Origin: Embleya scabrispora
GTDB taxonomy: Bacteria; Actinomycetota; Actinomycetes; Streptomycetales; Streptomycetaceae
Length of the DNA: 64,000 bases
Assembly (NCBI RefSeq): GCF_002024165.1
Contig: NZ_MWQN01000001.1
Coordinates: 4,381,501-4,445,500, forward strand
Direction: 5' to 3'
In this document: positions 36,976-45,702 of the stretch, one piece after another
How the letters are laid out: every line of letters starts with the position of its first letter
Numbering within the stretch: position 1 is the stretch's first letter
Notes under the pieces: model-generated
Database searches by the model: none
The model's input: the letters and a program-made list of their open reading frames with translations, nothing else
Told to the model about the DNA's origin: nothing
Translations under genes and position numbers: made by a program

Positions 36976-37671
36976 TCAGCGCACCAGCTCGGACACGGGC
37001 CCGGGCGACGAGCCCGCGCTCCCCGGTGGGGCGGGGCGCCGGGAGCGTACCCACCACAACACGATCACGCTCGCCGCGGCCGCGACCGCGCACCACGTGG
37101 ACGCGAACGCGTGGAACCACAGGCGCATGGTGATCGCCGCACCTACGGCGCAGACCAGGCCCAAAAACCGCAACAGTCGGTCCCGGGCCAACAACAACGA
37201 GCCGAGGGTCGCGACCAGATAGCCGGCGATCACCCACGGCGCGCCGGGGATGCCCACCGAGTAGCGCACGGTGTTCCCGCAGATCTCGGCGTCGACCGGG
37301 CGCGAGACGAGCGCGTGCCCGAGGGCGCCCGCGACCACCAGGCCGAGCACGATGAAGAACGTCGCCCGGACCCGCTCCCGACCCCGGGCGAGCGGCCACT
37401 GGGCGGCCAGCACCGCGAGCGGGACGAAGGCGGGCAACAGCGGAAAGGCGATCACCGCCCAGGCCTCGCGCGCGATCTCGGCGGTACCCGCCGACACGTC
37501 ACCCGTCTCGCCCTGCCACACCACCGCCTCGACGAGCTGATGGGCGCCCAGGATGACCGGCAGCAGCGCCATCGGCAGATCGTTGATCCGTCGCACGGAG
37601 GCGACGCTCGCTATGCCGACCGCCGTGATGGCACTGCCCATCACCAGATCCGCACCGGCGCTCCAACACAC
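36976..37671 (-). CDS. DUF6629-type integral membrane protein
   Basis: 231 residues from GTG 37671, with GAGGC upstream. The opening MCWSAGADLVMG and the motif ALLPVILGAHQLVEAVVW are characteristic of this actinobacterial family as I recall it. Six to seven membrane spans, short loops. Function unknown. Confidence 0.75.
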   Translation of the reverse strand: MCWSAGADLVMGSAITAVGIASVASVRRINDLPMALLPVILGAHQLVEAVVWQGETGDVSAGTAEIAREAWAVIAFPLLPAFVPLAVLAAQWPLARGRERVRATFFIVLGLVVAGALGHALVSRPVDAEICGNTVRYSVGIPGAPWVIAGYLVATLGSLLLARDRLLRFLGLVCAVGAAITMRLWFHAFASTWCAVAAAASVIVLWWVRSRRPAPPGSAGSSPGPVSELVR

Positions 37672-37853
37672 GGCTGCCTCGATTCACCGGGAGGGGTGGG
37701 GTGGTCCCGTGGCAGGCGTACCCATGGTTGGTGTGTTCAACAGTTCATACGCTCATTCGGCCCCGGGAATCCACGTGGGATGGGTCACGCCCAGGTGTAG
37801 GGCACACGTACCGCCGACCGCCGGCGCGGTTGGCGCGGGCGCGACCGGGACGA

Positions 37854-37887
37854 GTGTGGCCGGACCCGGCCCCGGGTCCGGCCACAC
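37854..37887 (-). terminator. Strong hairpin terminator of L,D-transpeptidase gene 1
   Basis: 16-bp perfect stem (37854-37869 with 37872-37887), 7 bp beyond the stop at 37894 on the minus strand. Confidence 0.88.
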
Positions 37888-37893
37888 CGCACG

Positions 37894-39078
37894 TCAGTTG
37901 CCGGCCGTCCACTGCTCCCAGGTCAGGTTCCACGCGCCGTAGCCGTTGTCGGCCGCCACCGGCTTCTCGTCGTTGCCCTTGACCTGCACGATGTCCCCGC
38001 GGATCGAACGCTCGTACATCCACTTGGCGTTCTCCAGCGTCATCGAGACGCAGCCGTGGCTGGTGTTGGCGTTGCCGAACGGGTTGACCGTGGTCCACGT
38101 GTTGGCGTGCAGGAACGTGCCCGACTCGGTGATCCGCATCGCGTACGGCACGGCCTTTTGGTCGTACTCGTTGCCCAGGCCCACGGTCTGCGAGTTCATG
38201 TCGAGCGTGGGGTAACGCTCCTCCATCACCATGATCCCGTTCCACGTCGTGTACTTGGGGTCCTCGCCCGCGGTGATCGGGATCGTCTTGACCACCTGGT
38301 CGTTCTCGGAGACGGTCATCGTGTGCGCGTTGGCGTCCACCACGGCGATGCGCTTGGTGTCCGCGATCTTGAAGCCGAAGCTCTTGAACTGCTTGGACAT
38401 CACCCCGCCGCCGAGGTCCACGCCGCGCAGGTTGAGGTCCACCTTCACCTGGGTGCCGGTCGGCCAGTACTCCTTCGGCCGCCAGTCCACCCGCGAGTTG
38501 CCGAACCAGTGCCAGGCGCCCTCGACGGCGGGCGTGGCGGTGACCTTGATCGCCTCCTGCACCGCCTTGCGGTTCTTCACCGGCTGGTCGAAGGTGATCG
38601 ACACCGGCTGGCCCACGCCGACCGTGGCGTCCGCGTCCGGCATGAAGGTGGCGGTGGCCGCCTGCGTCGGATTGAGCACGGTGAACGCCGCGTTGGCGGT
38701 GGTCGGCTTGTTCTCCGCGTTGGTGGCGGTGGCGGTGACCGTGTACTTGCCGCCGTACATGAACGGCACCTTCGGCTTCCAGGAGTCGCCGCTCAGCGCG
38801 CCGTCGACCGTCTCGCCGCTCGCGTTGGTCACCTTGACCTCGGACACCTTGCCGCCGCCGACCGCGATCTTGACCGGTGCGCCCGGATCGACACCGGTGG
38901 CCTTGTCCACGGGGGTCAGGGTGACCACGGCGGGCTCGGCCGGGGCGGACCGGTTCTCGCCCGCCGCCTTCGCCGGGTCGGCCGACTTCTTCGCGTCGTC
39001 CTTGGAACAGGCTCCGGTCAACAACAAGGTCGCCGCGACGAACGCGGCGACCCCGACACGCTGGGTGATACCGGTCAT
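37894..39078 (-). CDS. Lipoprotein L,D-transpeptidase (LdtMt2-type), copy 1
   Basis: 394 residues. Lipoprotein signal LLLTGAC (Cys 24), Lys/Ala-rich linker, two Ig-like domains (about 50-240, with AWHWFGNSRVDWRPKEYW) and a YkuD catalytic domain (about 245-375) with FLHANTW and SHGCVSM (catalytic Cys 343). The tail YGAWNLTWEQW is typical of mycobacterial/streptomycete Ldts. It forms 3-3 peptidoglycan cross-links outside the membrane and gives beta-lactam-insensitive cross-linking. A tandem paralogue follows upstream. Confidence 0.94.
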   Translation of the reverse strand: MTGITQRVGVAAFVAATLLLTGACSKDDAKKSADPAKAAGENRSAPAEPAVVTLTPVDKATGVDPGAPVKIAVGGGKVSEVKVTNASGETVDGALSGDSWKPKVPFMYGGKYTVTATATNAENKPTTANAAFTVLNPTQAATATFMPDADATVGVGQPVSITFDQPVKNRKAVQEAIKVTATPAVEGAWHWFGNSRVDWRPKEYWPTGTQVKVDLNLRGVDLGGGVMSKQFKSFGFKIADTKRIAVVDANAHTMTVSENDQVVKTIPITAGEDPKYTTWNGIMVMEERYPTLDMNSQTVGLGNEYDQKAVPYAMRITESGTFLHANTWTTVNPFGNANTSHGCVSMTLENAKWMYERSIRGDIVQVKGNDEKPVAADNGYGAWNLTWEQWTAGN

Positions 39079-39102
39079 GAAAAGGGCCCCCCGGGCTCAG
39101 CC

Positions 39103-39132
39103 GTCCGATCAGGTGGATTCACCTGATCGGAC
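39103..39132 (-). terminator. Hairpin between the two L,D-transpeptidase genes
   Basis: GTCCGATCAGGTG / CACCTGATCGGAC, 13-bp perfect stem with 4-nt loop (GATT), followed on the minus strand by a CCCTTTTC tract. It lies 92 bp after the stop of gene 2 and 25 bp before gene 1, so it could terminate gene 2 or act as an operator or leader hairpin for gene 1. Confidence 0.7.
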
Positions 39133-39223
39133 GCCGCCGGGCGCGTGGCCGTTGCATGAGAGGACCTGTGATCGAGGTCTCAATCGTCGTCGGGCGCGTC
39201 CCGCCCGGGGGGTGCTCCCCGGG

Positions 39224-40480
39224 TCACTCCTTGGTCGCGCTGCCGGCCAACCACTGGGACCAGCTCAGGTTCCACGCGCCGTAGCCGTTGTCGGGCGCGA
39301 CCGCGCGCTCCTTGGAGTTGACCACCTTGACCACGTCGCCGCGATCGGCGTGGTCGTAGAACCACTTGGCGTCCTCGGGCGTCATGCTCACGCAGCCGTG
39401 GCTGGTGTTGGCCCGGCCGAACGGCGGATTGGCCTTGTCGTACCAGTAGTTGCCGTGCACGAAGGTGCCCGAGGTGGTGATCCGGACGGCCCACGGGACG
39501 TCCGCGATGTCGTACTCCTTGCCCAGACCCACGGTCGCCGAGTTCATCCGGGTCTTCTCGTACTTCTCCATCACCACCATCACGCCGCCCCAGGTGTCGT
39601 ACTTGGGGGACTCGCCGGTGGTGACCTTGGTGGTCCTGACCACCTTGCCATTCTCGGTGGTGGTCATCGTCTTGCTCGCCACGTCGACGGTGGAGATCCG
39701 CGCCACGCTGCCGATCGCGAAGTTGAAGCTCTTGTACTGCTTGGAGCCCGCGCCACCGCCGAGATCGGCGCCGCGCAGGTTGAGGTCGACCTTCACCTTG
39801 GTGCCGGCCTTCCAATAATCCTTGGGCCGCCACTCCACCCGGGTGTTGCCGAACCAGTGCCACGCGCCGGACACCGCGGGCGACGCGGTGACCTTCATCG
39901 CCTTCTCCGCCTCGGCCTTGTTGGTGATCGGCCGGTCGAAGCGCACCGAGACGGGCTGACCGACGCCGACCGTCCCACCGTCGGGGAAGATCGAGGCCGT
40001 CACCTCCTTGCCCAGCGTCTGGGTGGTGAACCTGGTGGAGATGGTGGTCGGCTGGTTGTCCGCGTTGGTGGCGGTGGTGCTCACCGTGTACTGGCCGCCG
40101 GGGGTGAACGGGACCTTCGGCTTCCAGGACTTGCCGTCGGGCGACAGGGTGCCGTCGACCTGTTCGCCCCTCGCGTTGGTCACCTTGACCGCGGAGACCT
40201 TGCCGCCCTCGATCGCGAAGGTCAGCGGATCGGCGAGGTCGACGCCGGTGGCGCCGTCCTCGGGCGTCATGGTCACCTGCGGCGCTGCCCCCTTGGCCGG
40301 CTCGGGGGGTTGACCGGACTCGGTGCCCGGGGTGCCGCCGGACGCGCCGGGCGTGACCTTGGACTCGCTGCCCGCGTTGCTCGTCTTGTCGCCCTTGTCG
40401 TCGCCGCCCAGTAGCCCGCAGGCCCCCGTGAACAGGATCGCGCCGGCGATCAGAACGGCCGGAACGGTGCGCCGTCGCAT
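39224..40480 (-). CDS. Lipoprotein L,D-transpeptidase (LdtMt2-type), copy 2
   Basis: 418 residues from ATG 40480; GTG 40495 is an in-frame alternative. Lipobox LFTGAC, Gly/Asp/Lys linker, two Ig-like domains (with AWHWFGNTRVEWRPKDYW) and a YkuD domain with FVHGNYW and SHGCVSM. Ends YGAWNLSWSQW. Domain order and motifs match copy 1 throughout, so the two arose by tandem duplication. They keep separate promoters, with a hairpin between them. Confidence 0.93.
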   Translation of the reverse strand: MRRRTVPAVLIAGAILFTGACGLLGGDDKGDKTSNAGSESKVTPGASGGTPGTESGQPPEPAKGAAPQVTMTPEDGATGVDLADPLTFAIEGGKVSAVKVTNARGEQVDGTLSPDGKSWKPKVPFTPGGQYTVSTTATNADNQPTTISTRFTTQTLGKEVTASIFPDGGTVGVGQPVSVRFDRPITNKAEAEKAMKVTASPAVSGAWHWFGNTRVEWRPKDYWKAGTKVKVDLNLRGADLGGGAGSKQYKSFNFAIGSVARISTVDVASKTMTTTENGKVVRTTKVTTGESPKYDTWGGVMVVMEKYEKTRMNSATVGLGKEYDIADVPWAVRITTSGTFVHGNYWYDKANPPFGRANTSHGCVSMTPEDAKWFYDHADRGDVVKVVNSKERAVAPDNGYGAWNLSWSQWLAGSATKE

Positions 40481-40495
40481 CGCTTTACCTGCCAC

Positions 40496-41240
40496 GTTTC
40501 GGGATTCCCTTCACAACGGGTCGAAAGACGGAGGCCGCGCGATGCGAGTCTCCGCATCATTGACTCCCGGAGGGGGTCTCAGGTTGCTCTCTTCGGGATG
40601 TGATGTACGTCTCGTTTTGGTGGGCGGGTCCTGGCTCCGGCGGTCCGCGTGCCCGGTGGTGGTCGTCGCCGGCGAAGGCGGTGCGTCGGTTGTGCGGCGG
40701 ATTGCGGGGCCGACGAGTCGGCGGATCGACCGGGTCGGGGGCTTGCGTCGACCGTGCGGCCGGCGCGGTCGGCGCGAAGGCCGCGTTCGGTGTACTTGCG
40801 CGGGCGTGGCGGAGTGGGTATAGGCGTCGCGCCGCGCTCCACTCCTCTGCGTCTCCCCTATATACCGGCGGAGTTCGAGGTCGGCCGCGGGCACTCGCGG
40901 GTCGTGCGCGGGCCGGTCGCGTGACCCATTCTCGGTTTCTCCGACGTGAGACTGGTCACCGCCGCGGCGGCTTCGCGCGGTGTCGCGGCCCGTCGGGAGC
41001 GGGTGTGCGGGGCTCGGCGGGTGCGGGTGCCAAATCCGGTCGGACGTGGCCGGATTCGCTCTCGGCGGGGGTTTGCGCCGGTTCGATCGGCCGTCGGAGA
41101 GATGGGTAACTCACGGACATATCAGTCCAGTTGACGACACGTCAGGCTACGCCTGCGTCCGGAAGGTCGGTGTTGGGCACGTCCGGATCCGGCCCGGTAG
41201 GCTCACGCCCGACCAGCCCCCGGCAACGAGGATCCGCTTG
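40496..41240. other. Long gene-free divergent region between the transpeptidase and the conservon
   Basis: 745 bp without a credible gene. It contains GATGCG/CGCATC arms around 40541-40558 (upstream of the transpeptidase), an AT-rich TATATA near 40858-40864 suited to a leftward -10, and TGACG-ACA-CGTCA at 41132-41144 about 100 bp before cvnA. A short tRNA-like stretch near 40805-40830 does not fold as a tRNA. The length suggests regulatory content for both neighbours. Confidence 0.45.
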
Positions 41241-42815
41241 ATGTCAGCAGTAGACATGCCCCCTCGCGCCCGGTCCGAACGACCCCCGATGGGGCGGCCA
41301 CTGCTCGCCTTCGCGGTCGTGTCGATCTGTACCGCAGGCGCGGTCGTGTGGGCGGTGTCGGCCGTCGGCTCGAAGCATCGCACCACCGTCGCGGTGGGCG
41401 GCGTGGCGGTCGCGCTGGCGTTGGCCATCGCGGTCGCGGCCACCCTCTACGCGATCGGCACCGCAGAACTGTTGCGCGCCAGGGTCGCCACGTTGGAGGG
41501 TGACGCGGCCCGCTGGAACGACGCCAACCGGGACCGGATGTCCGCGTTCCAGGCCGAGGCGACCCGGGTCGCCGACCAGACGTTGCCCGCCCTGGTGGCA
41601 CTGCTGCGCGACGGCGCGTCGGTGGAGACCGCCCTGGCCGGTGTACCCACGCCGCAACACGAGGCGCTGGAGCGGATGTTGACCACCGTGGCCCGCGAGG
41701 TGGGCCAGGGCGAACGGATGCGTGCCGCCGCGATGTCGGCGTGCGCGAACGCTGCCGGCCGGGTGCAGGCGTTGTCCACCAGCATGCTCGCCGACCTGCG
41801 CGAGATGGAGAACCGGCACGGCGAGGAGGTCTTCGGAGACCTGCTCCGGCTCGACCACAGCACCGCTCAGGCGGGCCGGCTCGCGGACAGCATCGCGGTG
41901 CTCACCGGCGCGCGTTCGGGGCGGCGCTGGACCAAGCCGATCGTGATGGAGAGCATCCTGCGCGGCGCGGTCGGCCGGATCAGTGCCTACCAGCGGGTGC
42001 GGGTGCACTCCACCAGCGAGGCGGCGGTGGCCGGCTACGCGGCCGAGGGCGTGATGCACGCGCTGGCCGAACTGATGGACAACGCGACCAAGTTCTCGCC
42101 GCCCTCCGAGCAGGTGCACGTCTATGTCGAGGACGTGCCGGCGGGCGTCGTGGTCACGGTGGAGGACGGCGGCCTGGTGATGGGCGAGTTCGCCCTGCGG
42201 CGGGCGGAACAGGCGGTCTCGGCGGAGGCGTTGGACCTGACCACGCTCTCCGGGACGCGTCTGGGGCTGGCCGTGGTGGGTTGTCTGGCCCGCAAGCACG
42301 GGCTGACCGTGTCCTTCCGGCCGTCCTCGCGCGGCGGTACCGGCGTCGTGGTGATGATTCCGCGGCAGTTGGTCGGCGAGATCCGGCCCGAGCCGCGCAA
42401 GCGGGCCGCGCCCGAGGTGCGTTCGGGGCGGGCGCATCCCGTGGAGGCGGCGCCGGTGGCCCGCGCGATCACGGAGGCTCCCGCGGCACCCGCGACTCCT
42501 GCGGCACCTGTGGCACCGGCGGTACCCACGGCACCCGCGACTCCCTCGGCGCCCTCGGTGTTCGAGCCGGTGGCCGGGCAGGGGACCGAGCCGGCGCCCG
42601 CACCCACGCTGTCCCCACTGGCCAAGCGCCGCCCCGGACAGACCCTGGCCGCCGCGACCAGGGCGGCCGAGCGGGCCGAGTCGCGCTCGGACGCCGGTTC
42701 CCGCGAGACCAAACCGCGCCCCGCGCCCGGGGCCCGCTTCGGCGCGTTCCGCCAGGCGGTACAGGGCGAACGACCGGGTCGGGACGTGACGGCGTCCCCC
42801 GACGACAAGTCCTGA
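41241..42815 (+). CDS. cvnA: Conservon protein CvnA: membrane histidine-kinase-like sensor
   Basis: 524 residues from ATG 41241, with GAGGA upstream. Two membrane spans (about 21-41 and 51-72) with almost no outside loop. A helical dimerisation region contains EVFGDLLRLDHSTAQAGRLADSIAVLTG (read as short motifs; the conserved DLLRLDH). The ATPase-like domain has LAELMDNATKFSPP (N-box) and a GTRLGLAVVGCLARKHG G-box. The C-terminus is a Pro/Ala-rich tail. CvnA proteins usually lack standard phosphorelay behaviour. First of five coupled cvn genes. Confidence 0.93.
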   Translation: MSAVDMPPRARSERPPMGRPLLAFAVVSICTAGAVVWAVSAVGSKHRTTVAVGGVAVALALAIAVAATLYAIGTAELLRARVATLEGDAARWNDANRDRMSAFQAEATRVADQTLPALVALLRDGASVETALAGVPTPQHEALERMLTTVAREVGQGERMRAAAMSACANAAGRVQALSTSMLADLREMENRHGEEVFGDLLRLDHSTAQAGRLADSIAVLTGARSGRRWTKPIVMESILRGAVGRISAYQRVRVHSTSEAAVAGYAAEGVMHALAELMDNATKFSPPSEQVHVYVEDVPAGVVVTVEDGGLVMGEFALRRAEQAVSAEALDLTTLSGTRLGLAVVGCLARKHGLTVSFRPSSRGGTGVVVMIPRQLVGEIRPEPRKRAAPEVRSGRAHPVEAAPVARAITEAPAAPATPAAPVAPAVPTAPATPSAPSVFEPVAGQGTEPAPAPTLSPLAKRRPGQTLAAATRAAERAESRSDAGSRETKPRPAPGARFGAFRQAVQGERPGRDVTASPDDKS

Positions 42816-42895
42816 TCGCCCCTTCGCCGGGTGGTACGCAACGAGAGAACGGAGGCGGGGGCGGGCATCCGAGCGATGTCCACCCCGGAAGCCCT

Positions 42896-43360
42896 ATGAG
42901 CGCAACAGCACACGGCACCGAAGCGCAGCGGATCGACCCGCAACGGCGCTCCGAGCGCGATCTCGACTGGCTCCTGGAGAGCCTGATCGAGCGCACCCCG
43001 GGCACGCGGCACTCGCTGGTGTTGTCCAAGGACGGCTTGAAGCTGTGCCGTACCGGCGGGCTCACGATCGACCAGGCCGACCAACTCGCCGCCATAGCGT
43101 CCGGCATCCAGAGCCTGTCGCACGGCGCGTCGATCGAGTTCGGCGACGGCAGCGGCGGCGTGCGCCAGTCGATGACCGAGTTCCACGGCGGCATCCTGTT
43201 CATCGTCGAGGCCGGCGAGGGCGCCCACCTCGCGGTGATCGCGGACGACGACGCGGACGCCGGCGTGGTGGGCCACAACATGAACGAGTTGGTCGAGCAG
43301 ATCGGCGAGTATCTGAGCACACCGGCTCGGAACTTCGACGAAGGCGGCCGATCGGCATGA
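42896..43360 (+). CDS. cvnB: Conservon protein CvnB: roadblock/LC7 domain
   Basis: 154 residues from ATG 42896 (GGAAG upstream). Roadblock fold: LDWLLESLIERTPGTRHSLVLSKDGL, then ADQLAAIASGIQSLSHGAS and LFIVEAGEGAHLAVIADDDADAGVVG. Roadblock proteins regulate MglA-type small GTPases. In conservons CvnB pairs with CvnD. Stop overlaps the cvnC start by ATGA. Confidence 0.94.
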   Translation: MSATAHGTEAQRIDPQRRSERDLDWLLESLIERTPGTRHSLVLSKDGLKLCRTGGLTIDQADQLAAIASGIQSLSHGASIEFGDGSGGVRQSMTEFHGGILFIVEAGEGAHLAVIADDDADAGVVGHNMNELVEQIGEYLSTPARNFDEGGRSA

Positions 43361-43716
43361 TCCGGCGGCCAGTCGACAGCGGCGATCCGGACCGGCTGTA
43401 CACGGTCACCAACGGTCGAACGCGCGCCGACGAGGACGCGTTCGACCTGGTCACCCTGATCGTCAGCGAGTGCGAACCCACGCCGGGCATGCAGTCCGAG
43501 CACGTGCGGATCCTGCGGATGTGCGATCGACCGACCGCCGTGGTGGAGATCGCCGCCGAACTGGGCCTGCCCGTGGGCGTGGTGAAGATCCTGCTCTGCG
43601 ACCTGCTCGACACGGGGCGAATCACCGCGCGGCACCCGCGCCTGTCCCCGCGCCGGGCGCAACTACCCGATACCGAGATCCTGAAGCAGGTGCTCGTTGG
43701 ACTCCACAACCTCTGA
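43357..43716 (+). CDS. cvnC: Conservon protein CvnC (DUF742)
   Basis: 119 residues, ATG 43357 overlapping the cvnB stop. DUF742 motifs: RLYTVTNGRT near the start, a winged-helix-like core PTAVVEIAAELGLPVGVVKILLCDLLDTG, and a C-terminal TEILKQVLVGLHNL. It is probably the regulatory partner linking CvnA/B to the GTPase. The end of the gene overlaps cvnD by 20 bases. Confidence 0.94.
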   Translation: MIRRPVDSGDPDRLYTVTNGRTRADEDAFDLVTLIVSECEPTPGMQSEHVRILRMCDRPTAVVEIAAELGLPVGVVKILLCDLLDTGRITARHPRLSPRRAQLPDTEILKQVLVGLHNL

Positions 43717-44320
43717 GCTCGCCGCGTCCGCGCCGGCCGTGCGTACCCCCCTGGCGAGCACCGCGAGCGACGGGCTCAAGATCGCCATCGTGGGCGGGTT
43801 CGGCGTCGGCAAGACGACGATGGTGCGCTCGGTGAGCGAGATACGTCCGCTCAACACCGAGGAGACGATGACCCGGGCGGGTGTGGGCATCGACGACGCA
43901 CGCGGCGCGGACGGCAAGACCACCACCACGGTCGCCTTCGACTTCGGTCGGATCTCGCTCAACGACGAGATGGTGCTGTACCTGTTCGGCGCCCCCGGGC
44001 AGGAGCGCTTCTGGTTCCTGTGGGACCGGCTGTTCTCGGGCACGCTCGGCGCGGTCGTGCTGGTCGACCCCAGGCGGCTCGAGGACTCGTGGTACGCGAT
44101 CGACCGGCTGGAGCACCACGGCATGCCGTTCGTCCTGGCCCGCAACAACTTCGGGCCGCCCGAGCACACGCTGGAGGAGGTGCGCGACGCGCTGTCCCTG
44201 CCGCCGGAGATCCCGATGGTCGACTGCGACGCGCGCAGCCGGGAGTCCAGCAAGGCCGTGCTGATCGCGCTGGTGAACCACCTCTACACGTTGTCCTTCG
44301 CCCGGGAGCACGCCCTGTGA
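43697..44320 (+). CDS. cvnD: Conservon protein CvnD: small GTPase
   Basis: 207 residues from the rare start TTG 43697, inside the end of cvnC, with AGGTG just before it. P-loop GGFGVGKTT (residues 33-41), switch region FGAPGQERFWF (G3, with the usual Asp of DxxG absent), and RNNFG where the G4 NKxD should be. The missing G3 Asp and G4 motif are a family trait of conservon GTPases. Stop overlaps cvnE by GTGA. Confidence 0.94.
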   Translation: MDSTTSELAASAPAVRTPLASTASDGLKIAIVGGFGVGKTTMVRSVSEIRPLNTEETMTRAGVGIDDARGADGKTTTTVAFDFGRISLNDEMVLYLFGAPGQERFWFLWDRLFSGTLGAVVLVDPRRLEDSWYAIDRLEHHGMPFVLARNNFGPPEHTLEEVRDALSLPPEIPMVDCDARSRESSKAVLIALVNHLYTLSFAREHAL

Positions 44321-45615
44321 CCACGCCTTCGGACCTCAACGACCCGAACGCCCCGGCTCCGCCGCAGGGTTGCCCCGCGCACGCGGGCGGCGGGCCGGCC
44401 CTCGACCCCTCGCACGAGGGCGCCGCGCGGTTGTCCGGCCCGGGGTTGTGGCAGGACCCGCACGGGATGTATCGCAAACTACGCCAGGAGTACGGCTCGG
44501 TGGCGCCGATCCTGCTCGACGGCGACATCCCCGCGTGGTTCGTGCTCGGCTACCGCGAGGTGCACCACGTCACGGCGAACGACCAGATGTTCGCCCGCGA
44601 CTCGCGGCGCTGGCACGCGTGGGACCGGATCCCGCCGGACTGGCCGCTGATGCCGTTCGTCGGCTATCAGCCGTCGGTGATGTTCACCGAAGGGCCCGAG
44701 CACCGGCGCCGGGCCGGGGCGATCAGCGACGCGCTCGCGGCGGTGGACCAGTTCGAACTGCGCGCCCAGGCCGAGCGGATCGCGGACCGGCTGGTCGACG
44801 ACTTCGCCGGGGTGGGCGAGGCCGAGTTGATGGCGGACTACGCGCACCGGCTGCCCTCGCTGGTGGTGGCCCGGCTGTTCGGGCTGCCCGAGGAGGAGAC
44901 TCCGGATCTGGTCCGGGACCTGGCCGGCTCGTTGGACGGCGGCGAGGGCGCGGTGGAGGCGTACCTGCGGGTGCGGGACACGATGGCCCGACTGTTGCGG
45001 CGCAAGCGCGAACGCCCCGGCGCCGACGTGCCGTCGCGGTTGCTGGTGCACCCGGCCGAGTTGGCCGAGGAGGAACTGATCCAGGACATGCTCGTGGTGA
45101 TGGCCGCCGCCCAGCAGCCCACCGCGAACTGGATCGGCAACACGCTGCGGCTGATGCTGACCGACGACCGGTTCGCGCTGACCCTGTCCGGCGGCCGGCG
45201 CAGCGTCGGACAGGCGCTGAACGAGGTGTTGTGGGAGGACACCCCGACGCAGAACTTCATCGGCCGCTGGGCGGTGCGCTCGACGGTGCTCGGAGGGCAG
45301 AAGATCAAGGCCGGCGACCTGCTGGTGCTCGGGCTGTCCGCGGCCAACACCGACCCGCAGGTGCGGCCCGACTCGCACGCCGGCGCGGCGGGGAACAGCG
45401 CGCACATGTCGTTCAGCCACGGCGAGCACCGCTGCCCGTACCCGGCGCCCGAGTTGGCCGAGGTGATCGCCCGGGCGGCGATCGAGGTGCTGCTCGACCG
45501 GCTGCCCGACGTCCACCTGTCGGTGCCCACCCGGGAGCTGGTCTGGCGCGACTCGGTGTGGATGCGCGGTCTGGAGAACCTTCCGGTCGAGTTCACCCCG
45601 GCGTACGTGGGGTGA
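44317..45615 (+). CDS. cvnE: Conservon protein CvnE: cytochrome P450
   Basis: 432 residues from GTG 44317. Heme-ligand loop FSHGEHRCPY (FxxGxxxC). The I-helix reads AAAQQPTANW, without the acid-alcohol (E/D-T) pair that normally delivers protons for oxygen activation, and the ExxR helix reads NEVLWEDTP, where the expected E-x-x-R is not evident. These features recur in conservon P450s and suggest a sensor or unusual catalysis. Coupled to cvnD. Confidence 0.92.
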   Translation: MTTPSDLNDPNAPAPPQGCPAHAGGGPALDPSHEGAARLSGPGLWQDPHGMYRKLRQEYGSVAPILLDGDIPAWFVLGYREVHHVTANDQMFARDSRRWHAWDRIPPDWPLMPFVGYQPSVMFTEGPEHRRRAGAISDALAAVDQFELRAQAERIADRLVDDFAGVGEAELMADYAHRLPSLVVARLFGLPEEETPDLVRDLAGSLDGGEGAVEAYLRVRDTMARLLRRKRERPGADVPSRLLVHPAELAEEELIQDMLVVMAAAQQPTANWIGNTLRLMLTDDRFALTLSGGRRSVGQALNEVLWEDTPTQNFIGRWAVRSTVLGGQKIKAGDLLVLGLSAANTDPQVRPDSHAGAAGNSAHMSFSHGEHRCPYPAPELAEVIARAAIEVLLDRLPDVHLSVPTRELVWRDSVWMRGLENLPVEFTPAYVG

Positions 45616-45629
45616 TCCCGGGTCGGCGC

Positions 45630-45654
45630 GGGGACGGGCGGGTGACCCGTCCCC
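45630..45654. terminator. Bidirectional hairpin terminator
   Basis: GGGGACGGG / CCCGTCCCC, 9-bp perfect stem with 7-nt loop, between the convergent cvnE and P450 genes. Confidence 0.75.
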
Positions 45655-45702
45655 GAGGGGCTTGCGTGAGGCTCGGACCTATGGGACGCGGGACGGCGCG
45701 GC

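Noticed and set aside
40795-40900. tRNA-like sequence (GGCGGAGTGGGTATAGGCG ... GAGTTCGAG)
   Set aside because: D-arm-like and T-loop-like words are present, but no anticodon stem or matching acceptor arms can be drawn.
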